Source of the DNA: Roseivirga sp.
GTDB lineage: Bacteria; Bacteroidota; Bacteroidia; Cytophagales; Cyclobacteriaceae
DNA length: 64,000 nt
Assembly: GCA_029262895.1 (NCBI GenBank)
Contig: JAJCYM010000020.1
Location: 1-64,000, forward strand
Reading direction: 5' to 3'
The notes under the pieces were generated by a model, which saw nothing but the letters and a program-made list of their open reading frames with translations, made no database searches and was not told the origin of the DNA. The position numbers and the translations under genes were made by a program. The stretch's first letter is position 1, and the number at the start of each line of letters is the position of its first letter. Shown here in pieces: positions 8,748-15,921 of the stretch.

Positions 8748-9667
8748 TTTCTATTGTAACTATAAATCACAGCCGGAATACCATCTCTTTCTTCACTCAC
8801 TGTATAATATCTGGAGCCATCCAAGGACCAGGCAATAGCCTCACCTTGCGGTTCAGGTGTATAGTTGAGGGTGGAAAACTCCTTTTGAAACGTTTCTTGG
8901 ATTAATTCATTCTTGCTTCTTTTCCAATAATAAACGCCTTCATAGGTTTTCATTAATATCTCAAGGCCATCTGCCGAAATATCGCCTCCCACAAAACTTG
9001 TGATTGGAATACTTGTTAAAAATTCGGCTGTATTTATTTCGGTTGTTGATTGTGGAAAGGGCAGCCTATAAACGTTGACTGCTTTTTCCCTTTTTGACAC
9101 AATGATGATGTCCTTTGTCAAAGGATCAATCATTAAGGTTTCGGCATCTCGAGACCCGTCAGGGTATTGATATTCAATTTTATCGAATGAGGTAAAAATT
9201 CCGTTGACCGAGCCCCCTCCTTCACTCAAATCAGGCTCTAGCGTTCTATAGATAATTACACTCGATCGCCTGGCAAAGTTATCCCCAATATCACCTACAA
9301 AAAGATAGTTCACCCCGGATACTGGTCCTGGACCAATTGCCAGGTCCTCCCAGTCAACATTATCAATATCTGGTAAAGTAAATGTCCCTTTACTCTCCCC
9401 TGAGGTTGACATTAGATAAAGAGCTGCTTCTCCTCCACTATCATTATGTGTCCAAAGAAAATCTTTGTTTGACCTACTGGCTGCCAGTCCAGATGCCTCA
9501 TCGATTATGTCCAGCTCCACAATCCCTGGTTTCAAGGGACCAGAAAACAACAGGCTGTCCTGCCGGATGCCGGTCAAAGGTGATCTGGAATTGCTTTGGC
9601 AGGATTCCAAACAAAAAACCGCAATCAACAGCAGGGCAGTTGGGAATAGCTTGAAGAATCTTATCAT
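8744..9667 (-). CDS. Beta-propeller-like lipoprotein
   Basis: 307-residue predicted lipoprotein. The signal peptide ends in the lipobox LESC with C23 as the lipidated cysteine. The mature part looks like a six- or seven-bladed propeller: repeated beta-rich segments with Asp/Gly turns (NDSGGEAALY, VGDIGDN, YPDGSRDAETLM, GGDISADGLEI). The DAET and SADG blocks recall proteins that compare stored and measured values, sometimes loosely called SdiA-regulated or esterase-like, but no catalytic residues are certain. Substrate and role are unknown. It runs convergent to the LytTR regulator with overlapping stops. Confidence 0.75.
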   Translation of the reverse strand: MIRFFKLFPTALLLIAVFCLESCQSNSRSPLTGIRQDSLLFSGPLKPGIVELDIIDEASGLAASRSNKDFLWTHNDSGGEAALYLMSTSGESKGTFTLPDIDNVDWEDLAIGPGPVSGVNYLFVGDIGDNFARRSSVIIYRTLEPDLSEGGGSVNGIFTSFDKIEYQYPDGSRDAETLMIDPLTKDIIIVSKREKAVNVYRLPFPQSTTEINTAEFLTSIPITSFVGGDISADGLEILMKTYEGVYYWKRSKNELIQETFQKEFSTLNYTPEPQGEAIAWSLDGSRYYTVSEERDGIPAVIYSYNRN

Positions 9668-9754
9668 CAGAAATATTTATGAGGCAAACTCATTAGGGAT
9701 TAGAGAGCCTGGGCGCTCCTAAATTGAAAGAAAACAATCGAGTAGATTGAATGC

Positions 9755-10168
9755 CTATTTTAAACTGGCACGTACCTTTTTGACTTTATCTGGCTTAACT
9801 ATATCACCTTTATTTCCCCAGGAATTACGAATGTAATTGAGCACGTCAGCGATATCCTGATCATCCAGCCCAGTGGCAGGCATTTGTCCATTATATTTTT
9901 TGCCATTGACTTCAATCTCTCCACTAGAACCTTCAATCAGTTGTTGGATTGATCTATCCAGATCCTCCATTAAATAGTCAGACTTTGCTAATGGTGGAAA
10001 CACACCTCCAATACCCTGTCCTTCAGAAAGATGACAAGCCAGGCAAACACCATCGTATACCTTTTTTCCATCTTCCATACTCTTTTTCAAAGTGGCATCC
10101 TGAACATTGAATGAAACAGATATGACCATTATGGCCAACAAGGCGAATGTGAGTTTAATTTTCTTCAT
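9755..10168 (-). CDS. Secreted c-type cytochrome
   Basis: 137 residues with a signal peptide of about 21 residues. The haem-binding motif is CLACH (C42, C45, H46), and the distal ligand is probably M96 in GQMPA. The fold and length fit a small class I cytochrome c of the periplasm, used as an electron shuttle or as a detached domain of an oxidase or dehydrogenase. The C-terminus is Lys-rich. It sits upstream of the lipoprotein gene on the same strand with an 87-base gap and has no obvious partner oxidase in the window. Confidence 0.9.
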   Translation of the reverse strand: MKKIKLTFALLAIMVISVSFNVQDATLKKSMEDGKKVYDGVCLACHLSEGQGIGGVFPPLAKSDYLMEDLDRSIQQLIEGSSGEIEVNGKKYNGQMPATGLDDQDIADVLNYIRNSWGNKGDIVKPDKVKKVRASLK

Positions 10169-10250
10169 GAAAAGGGTCTTTACAATTTTCGTACCGACAA
10201 TGTATTAATAGCTGTAGGATTAATCAACAGAAATCATGTGTAAGCCTAAC

Positions 10251-11483
10251 TTAAAAATCAAGAATCACCTGTTTTCTGGTGAGGTCCTCCATAGTTTCCC
10301 GTTCTCGAATAAGTCTGGCCTCACCATTATGAATCAATACTTCGCAGGGCCTAAATCTGGAATTATAGTTAGAAGCCATACTGAAACAATAAGCTCCGGC
10401 ATTCTTTACGGCAATTAAATCACCTATGTTCACCTCGGCCATTTTCCGATCGCTGCCGAATGTGTCCGTTTCGCAGATGTATCCAACCACGGTGTAGATT
10501 CGCTCTTTGCCACCAGAATTAGAGAGGTTGATCATTTCATGATAAGCATCATACATCATTGGCCTAATGAGATGATTGAGGCCAGAATTAACGCCAACAA
10601 AAACCGTGGCCGGTGTCTCTTTGACCACATTAGCCTGGGTAAGTAAATAGCCCGCCTCGCTCACCAGGAATTTCCCCGGTTCAAACCATAACTCAAGATC
10701 TTTGCCATAGCCAGCACAAAAGGATTTGAAAGCAGCCGATATTTTGCTTCCAACCTCCTCCATATCTGTAGTAATATCTCCTTCTTTATAAGCAACCTTA
10801 AAACCACTTCCTAAGTCCAGAAAACCAAGGTTTTCAAACTTTTTGGCCACATCGAACAAAATGTTGGCAACGGTCAGGAATACTTCCGCATCCAAAATGT
10901 CGGACCCGGTATGGATATGTAGTCCGCGAACATCAATTCCATATTCCTTGACTGTATCTAGAATTTTGTCCAAATGATAGACAGATATTCCAAATTTAGA
11001 TCCTGCATGGCCTGTAGATATCTTCTTATTGCCTCCTGCCATCACATGTGGGTTCAGGCGAAGCCCAATAGGTATGCTACCCCCAAATTTCTCTCCAAAT
11101 TGTGCAAGGATTGAAAGGCTGTCCAGATTAATCTTCACCCCTAGGGCTACTGCCTCTTCTATTTCTTCTAAGGCAACACCATTGGGAGTGTAAAGAATTT
11201 CTTGGGGCTGATAGCCAGCCATTAGTCCCAAATATACCTCTTGGATCGAAACACAGTCCAAATCAGAACCATAGCTTCTGAGCAACTTTAAGATAGAAAT
11301 GTTAGTCAAGGATTTGGCCGCAAACTTAATTTTCAAGTTTACATCTCCAAACGCCTGCGAAATGACCTCATACTGCTTTTTGATCTTTTCAGCATCATAA
11401 ACATAAGTGGGTGTGCCAAACTGTTCGGCCACTTCTTTAAGTTTAACGCCCTGTACCTGATATTCTCCTCCAATCAATTCCAT
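10251..11483 (-). CDS. lysA: Diaminopimelate decarboxylase
   Basis: 410 residues. Converts meso-diaminopimelate to L-lysine, the last step of lysine synthesis, with PLP. The fold-type III alanine racemase-like barrel has the PLP lysine K57 in FAAKSLTN, the HIHTGSD motif, the phosphate-binding GSGFKV block, EPGKFLV, and CETDTFG, which takes the place of the CESGD catalytic motif. Related ornithine/carboxynorspermidine decarboxylases are alternatives, but length and motifs favour LysA. It is monocistronic by appearance: the T9SS gene upstream ends in a strong terminator 27 bases before this start. Confidence 0.9.
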   Translation of the reverse strand: MELIGGEYQVQGVKLKEVAEQFGTPTYVYDAEKIKKQYEVISQAFGDVNLKIKFAAKSLTNISILKLLRSYGSDLDCVSIQEVYLGLMAGYQPQEILYTPNGVALEEIEEAVALGVKINLDSLSILAQFGEKFGGSIPIGLRLNPHVMAGGNKKISTGHAGSKFGISVYHLDKILDTVKEYGIDVRGLHIHTGSDILDAEVFLTVANILFDVAKKFENLGFLDLGSGFKVAYKEGDITTDMEEVGSKISAAFKSFCAGYGKDLELWFEPGKFLVSEAGYLLTQANVVKETPATVFVGVNSGLNHLIRPMMYDAYHEMINLSNSGGKERIYTVVGYICETDTFGSDRKMAEVNIGDLIAVKNAGAYCFSMASNYNSRFRPCEVLIHNGEARLIRERETMEDLTRKQVILDF

Positions 11484-11521
11484 AGCCGATAATTGAGCGG
11501 CAAATATACATTTTGAAAAAC

Positions 11522-11556
11522 AAAAGAGGAAGCAACTATTGGTTGCTTCCTCTTTT
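11522..11556 (-). terminator. Intrinsic terminator of the T9SS cargo gene
   Basis: A perfect 15-bp stem (11522-11536 with 11542-11556) with a 5-base loop. On the minus strand it ends in TTTT. It lies 26 bases beyond the stop at 11582 and before the lysA start, so it insulates lysA from the gene upstream. Confidence 0.85.
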
Positions 11557-11581
11557 CATAAAGTTTACCTTAATAAAGATC

Positions 11582-12631
11582 TTATTCAATAATCACTCGT
11601 TTGGTGAGTGAACTGTTGTTTTGAATTACCTGAAGAATATAAATTCCTTTTCTTTTGCCAGTCAAGTCTACTTTGAAAGAGTATTCTCCTGAAGCCAACT
11701 GGTCTGATTTATCATAAACCACACCTCCGTCAGGGTTGATCACTTTTACCTGCACAGGGCTATCGTTTCCAGTACTCACATCAACAGTAAATCTGCCGTT
11801 GCTTGGGTTTGGATAGAAACTGATGTCTCTGATTTCCAACTCATCCATTTTATCGGCACCAACCTTCTGTTTGTCTGCTTCCCTTGCAGAGCGCACAAAG
11901 ACCTTGACTCTCGAAATTACTTTGAATCCATCTTCATCATCCTCATCACCTGATCGAAAGTGGAAAATTCTTCCATTATCGTCCCAATCACCAAAGTCCA
12001 GATCAAAATCGAAATCAAACTTATCCATTTGCTCACGTAGCCTCTCTCTCAATGATTCAATGTCTTCAAAATCATCACCATTAAAATGAAATGATTTGCC
12101 TCGATTACCAAAATTAAAGTTATGTCTTAGGGAATCTATGTGTATTCCGAAATCATCGTCATCAAAATTGAAACTAAAGCCATTACCGAAATTTCTGAAG
12201 TGATTCCTAAAATTGGAACGCAGGGAATCCGCATCAAAATTGAAGAATATGGAGTTACCCTCATCATCATCGTCATCAAAGCCATTTCCGAATCCTTTTC
12301 TGATAAAGAAGTTGCTTCCATTGGAACGGAAATTGAGGTTGCCCTTGCCAAAGCTCAGGTCATCCACATTTACACCATACTCTTCCAAGTCAGGGTCATC
12401 CGCTATAGCCTCATAGCTATCATATGTCTTTTCAAAAATCTTAGAATCGTCACCACTTTTAGTAACAATCTTAAGTTTCACCTTTCCTCCGTCAAGTGTG
12501 GTGAATGAAATTGATCTGCTCTCATTAACTGATCTGTCCTGCGCAGTTGCAAGCATTCCGAGACCAACCAGAATGTTTAATGCGAAAATCAGGAGTATTC
12601 TTGTTGCGTTGTTTCTTGTCGACCTATCCAT
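11582..12631 (-). CDS. T9SS type A sorting-domain cargo protein
   Basis: 349-residue secreted protein of unknown function. A long signal peptide (about 1-31, after a charged DRSTRNN start) precedes a low-complexity region (about 95-240) rich in Phe, Asn, Asp and Gly, with repeated FNF, FRN and DDDD patterns and very few hydrophobic aliphatics. The C-terminal 80 residues are a type A sorting domain: FYPNPSNGRFTV, VKVINPDGG, GIYILQV and a final KRVIIE. Type IX secretion would carry it across the outer membrane and either anchor or release it. The acidic region could bind calcium, which is a guess. Divergent from a two-component operon across a motif array (12687-12728) that may control it. Confidence 0.88.
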   Translation of the reverse strand: MDRSTRNNATRILLIFALNILVGLGMLATAQDRSVNESRSISFTTLDGGKVKLKIVTKSGDDSKIFEKTYDSYEAIADDPDLEEYGVNVDDLSFGKGNLNFRSNGSNFFIRKGFGNGFDDDDDEGNSIFFNFDADSLRSNFRNHFRNFGNGFSFNFDDDDFGIHIDSLRHNFNFGNRGKSFHFNGDDFEDIESLRERLREQMDKFDFDFDLDFGDWDDNGRIFHFRSGDEDDEDGFKVISRVKVFVRSAREADKQKVGADKMDELEIRDISFYPNPSNGRFTVDVSTGNDSPVQVKVINPDGGVVYDKSDQLASGEYSFKVDLTGKRKGIYILQVIQNNSSLTKRVIIE

Positions 12632-12686
12632 AGTTTTACCTTTAATTTGCTCGTTTACGAAAGTATTTATTTAATCAACTGGCTCG

Positions 12687-12728
12687 TGTTAAACCAGAGT
12701 TAAAACATGTTAATTTTTGTTAAACCAG
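12687..12728. promoter_or_regulatory. Four phased GTTAA motifs in a divergent promoter
   Basis: GTTAA occurs at 12688, 12699, 12709 and 12719, steps of 11, 10 and 10 bases, so on one face of the helix. The outer two units are identical over 11 bases, TGTTAAACCAG (12687-12697 and 12718-12728). Phased direct repeats are the usual binding pattern of OmpR/PhoB-type regulators, and such a regulator is encoded in the operon starting at 12764. Binding and direction of control are inference. Confidence 0.6.
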
Positions 12729-12751
12729 GTACTTACACCTCATTATTAAAG

Positions 12752-12759
12752 TACTTTTG
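12752..12759 (+). promoter_or_regulatory. Possible -7 box (TACTTTTG) of the kinase operon
   Basis: TACTTTTG matches TAnnTTTG and ends only 4 bases before the ATG at 12764, which would make the transcript leaderless or nearly so. No TTG is present at the usual -33 distance; the phased motif array lies upstream instead, as expected for an activator-dependent promoter. Confidence 0.4.
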
Positions 12760-12763
12760 ATAT

Positions 12764-14347
12764 ATGAGTCACAGGCGAATCAGATGGTTAATTGGGTTGC
12801 TAAGCGCAGCCATGACCGGTTTGATCATTTTCCAGTTTTACTGGATGAGCGATGTTATTCAGGTCAATAAGGAACGCTTTACTCAGAATGTTCAGGGTGC
12901 TTTAAACGAGGTCACTGGCAAGCTAGCCAGGCAAAACGACATCAACTTTCTTCAGCAGGACATGAATGAGATGGTGCCTTACGGCATGGAGCGTATGAAT
13001 GCCATCAGAGACAGCGCTATTGCGTTTAATAGAAATGTTGACAACCGCCAACCTACTTTTCCACCTCAGGATTTCTTCGATCTCAGCACCTTCAAATTTG
13101 AATTCGATGAGGCAACCAATCAGATACAGATATTTTTTGATCTCAGGGGGCTTCAGAACCCTGGGGTTAGAGGGTCAGATCAATCTGCTTTCCAAAACCA
13201 GAGGCAACGACAACTACGGCTAGAACAGCAAATGGCAAGAAGACTGGATGACATGAAGCGTTCGTGGACAGACCATTTGGTGGGTAGTGAAAACGTTTTT
13301 ACCAGATTCAGCCCCGTTTTACTAGATACGCTGTTAAAAATAGAATTCAAGAATAGAGGTATCGCTCTGGACTATGATTATGGCATCATTCAGCAGGGTT
13401 CTGATAAACCGACCTTCATGAATATTGAGAATCAGGACAGTCAAGAAGGCATTCAAAATTCAACGCTCAAAGCAAATCTGTTCCCGATGGATTTGATTCA
13501 AAAAGACTACTACTTGTCAATTTTCTTCCCGAGCCAAAAAAACTTCCTGCTGAAGCAAGCCCTATTACCTCTGTCTGCTTCAGGGCTTCTGATGTTGGTG
13601 GTTATAGGCTGTTTTGCTTATGCCATTATGGTAATTCTAAGACAAAAGAAGTTGTCTGAGATCAAAACTGATTTCATCAATAACATGACCCATGAATTCA
13701 AAACCCCAATTGCCACGGTATCATTGGCAACAGAGGCACTGCTTGATGATGACCTTAAGTCAAGCAAGGGTTTAATTGATCGATACGTGAAGGTCATTCA
13801 GGAAGAAAATAAACGATTAGGTGCTCAGGTGGAGAAGGTGTTGCAGATCGCAAGTCTTGATAAAAAGGACTTTGAGCTTAAGTTTGACAATACTGATGTG
13901 CATGATATTATAGCTGGAGCTATTGTCAACATCGATCTGATGGTAGAAAAACGTGGTGGAAAGGTGACCAGCCAACTTCTGGCCTCCAACCCAATTGTAG
14001 AAGCCGATCAGGTTCACCTGACAAACATCATCAACAATCTTCTGGACAATGCCAATAAGTATACCAAAGAGGCTCCTGAAATTCACATCAGAACCGAAAA
14101 TATTTCAACTGGACTAATCATCAAAATTTCTGATAATGGAATTGGCATGACCAAAGAAGCGATTGAGAAAATCTTTGACAAGTTCTTTAGAGTTTCTACT
14201 GGCAATGTTCATGATGTAAAAGGTTTTGGCCTGGGTTTGTCGTATGTCAAAAATGTTGTGGACATGCACCAGGGGGAAATATCTGTAAAAAGTGAGGTTG
14301 GCAAAGGGAGCACATTTAAAGTATATTTACCTTTCACACATGTCTAA
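12764..14347 (+). CDS. Membrane sensor histidine kinase
   Basis: 527 residues. An N-terminal membrane helix (about 9-29) and a second near 268-290 enclose a periplasmic sensor region of about 240 residues, rich in Gln, Arg and Phe, with no recognisable domain. There is no HAMP; the HisKA follows directly with His310 in THEFKTPI, then HATPase_c with N box (NNLLDNANKYT), G1 (DNGIGM) and G2 (GFGLGL). The gene overlaps the response regulator by 8 bases, so the pair is translationally coupled. This is the architecture of Bacteroidota RprX-like kinases, but the signal is unknown. Confidence 0.92.
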   Translation: MSHRRIRWLIGLLSAAMTGLIIFQFYWMSDVIQVNKERFTQNVQGALNEVTGKLARQNDINFLQQDMNEMVPYGMERMNAIRDSAIAFNRNVDNRQPTFPPQDFFDLSTFKFEFDEATNQIQIFFDLRGLQNPGVRGSDQSAFQNQRQRQLRLEQQMARRLDDMKRSWTDHLVGSENVFTRFSPVLLDTLLKIEFKNRGIALDYDYGIIQQGSDKPTFMNIENQDSQEGIQNSTLKANLFPMDLIQKDYYLSIFFPSQKNFLLKQALLPLSASGLLMLVVIGCFAYAIMVILRQKKLSEIKTDFINNMTHEFKTPIATVSLATEALLDDDLKSSKGLIDRYVKVIQEENKRLGAQVEKVLQIASLDKKDFELKFDNTDVHDIIAGAIVNIDLMVEKRGGKVTSQLLASNPIVEADQVHLTNIINNLLDNANKYTKEAPEIHIRTENISTGLIIKISDNGIGMTKEAIEKIFDKFFRVSTGNVHDVKGFGLGLSYVKNVVDMHQGEISVKSEVGKGSTFKVYLPFTHV

Positions 14348-15047
14348 ATACAAGTTACTTGTCGTAGAAGACGATCCCAATCTCGGTCAAATTCTGAATG
14401 AATATCTTTCCCTTAAAGGTTACGAGACTACACTCTGCCGTGATGGAGAAGAGGGGGTAAACATGTTCAAACGAGAGCAGTTCAATCTTTGCCTGTTTGA
14501 TGTAATGTTGCCAAAAAAAGATGGCTTCTCCATGGCCAAGGAAATACGCAGAGATGACAAGGAGACACCCATTATCTTCCTAACTGCCAAGTCGATGAAA
14601 ACCGATACAATTGAAGGTTTTAAAATCGGGGGTGATGATTATATCACCAAGCCATTCAGCATGGAGGAATTGCTGCTAAGAATACAGGCCGTTTTAAGAC
14701 GAACTGTGGACAAAAATCCTCAATTCTCAGATCAGAAGGTTTTCGAATTCGGCTCTTTTCACTTCGACTTTGACAAACAAATGCTGAAAGGCCAGGTTGG
14801 AGAGACTAAGTTAACCTCTAAAGAATCCGAACTGCTTCGATTGCTCTGTCTGCACATCAATCAACCCCTTGACAGATCTGTGGCCCTCAAGCTCATTTGG
14901 AGAGATGATAGCTATTTCAATGCAAGGAGCATGGATGTTTATATCGCCAAACTCCGAAAACTATTAAAACCGGATGAGAACATTCAGATCATTACGCTCC
15001 ATGGGTCAGGCTTCAAACTGATCACTGATGCAAAATCAATCGGATAA
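14340..15047 (+). CDS. OmpR/PhoB-family response regulator
   Basis: 235 residues starting at the ATG at 14340, which overlaps the kinase stop; an upstream in-frame ATG at 14292 would add 16 residues absent from the receiver fold. The receiver has VVEDD, phospho-acceptor D54 (CLFDVMLPKKDG), a Thr in FLTAKS and a Lys in ITKPF. The C-terminal winged helix (about 133-228) carries LTSKESELL and the RSMDVYIAKLRKLL recognition helix. It is the cognate partner of the membrane kinase upstream and the obvious candidate to bind the phased GTTAA array at 12687-12728. Confidence 0.93.
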   Translation: MSKYKLLVVEDDPNLGQILNEYLSLKGYETTLCRDGEEGVNMFKREQFNLCLFDVMLPKKDGFSMAKEIRRDDKETPIIFLTAKSMKTDTIEGFKIGGDDYITKPFSMEELLLRIQAVLRRTVDKNPQFSDQKVFEFGSFHFDFDKQMLKGQVGETKLTSKESELLRLLCLHINQPLDRSVALKLIWRDDSYFNARSMDVYIAKLRKLLKPDENIQIITLHGSGFKLITDAKSIG

Positions 15048-15142
15048 CAGATTTTGAAATCCCCTGCAAACTTGTTAATTTATTCGTCCTTGCGGATAAT
15101 AGTTAATAAATACCCCGCTTAATTTTTTGGATTAGAAATTAC

Positions 15143-15150
15143 TACTTTTG
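15143..15150 (+). promoter_or_regulatory. Possible -7 box (TACTTTTG) upstream of hisA-like gene
   Basis: Full match to TAnnTTTG, 32 bases before the ATG at 15183. A TTG at 15127-15129 is closer than the usual -33 spacing, so only the -7 element is supported. Confidence 0.4.
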
Positions 15151-15182
15151 GCTCCCCCAGAAAGTGGTGTTTATGCTTTACT

Positions 15183-15902
15183 ATGATTGAAATTGTACCG
15201 TCCATATCCATCTTGAATGGCAAGATAACCAGGCTGAAACAGGGAGATTATTCTGACGAAACTGTTTATAAGGATAGTCCTGTAGACCTGGCCAGAAAGT
15301 TTGAAGATTGTGGCATTACAAAAATTCATTTGGTAGACCTTGATGGCGCCAAAAAGGGGTCCCCGGTTAACTACCATGCACTGGAAGCAGTCTCTAACTA
15401 CACTAAGCTGAAAATTGATTTTAGTGGAGGAATTTCTACTGATGGTGATATCAGCAAAGCTTATGAATATGGTGCGCATTCCGTAACAGCCGCCTCAGTG
15501 GCTATAGAAAATCAGAAGTTATTTGCATCATGGCTGCTCTCATACGGCAGAGAGAAGATCACTTTGGGAGCCGATGTACTGGACAAGAAGATTGCAATTA
15601 AGGGTTGGCAGAAATCAACTGATATCGATCTTTTCGAACATATCAATTATTACTACATGCGTGGCCTCAAATATGTGAAGACCACAGATATTGCTAAAGA
15701 CGGAATTTTGGAAGGGCCTAATTTCGAATTGTACCAGGAAATTGCTTTAGAATTTCCTGACATACATCTGATGGCCAGTGGAGGTGTACGTTCGGTTGAT
15801 GACATCATACACTTAGATAAGGTTGGGGTAAAAAGTGTAATCTTCGGAAGAGCGTTTTACGAAGGCAAATTGACTCTGGACGATATCAAAAGTTTAGCCT
15901 AG
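15183..15902 (+). CDS. HisA-like TIM-barrel isomerase, orphan
   Basis: 239 residues, full length for HisA (ProFAR isomerase of histidine synthesis). The barrel and both phosphate-binding halves are recognisable: RLKQGDY, VDLDGAKKG, KTTDIAKDG and ASGGVRS. The second catalytic Asp is present (D131 in GADVLDKKIAIKGW) and Thr168 is in place. The first catalytic Asp, normally in IPAIDIIDGK, is Ser9 in VPSISILNGK. IDFSGG replaces the usual IDFGGG and TAASVAI the usual GGSIAV. No other his gene lies nearby. It may be a paralogue with a different substrate or a non-catalytic protein; a true HisA elsewhere in the genome is expected. Confidence 0.8.
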   Translation: MIEIVPSISILNGKITRLKQGDYSDETVYKDSPVDLARKFEDCGITKIHLVDLDGAKKGSPVNYHALEAVSNYTKLKIDFSGGISTDGDISKAYEYGAHSVTAASVAIENQKLFASWLLSYGREKITLGADVLDKKIAIKGWQKSTDIDLFEHINYYYMRGLKYVKTTDIAKDGILEGPNFELYQEIALEFPDIHLMASGGVRSVDDIIHLDKVGVKSVIFGRAFYEGKLTLDDIKSLA

Positions 15903-15921
15903 AACTTTTTAATCAGGAATA

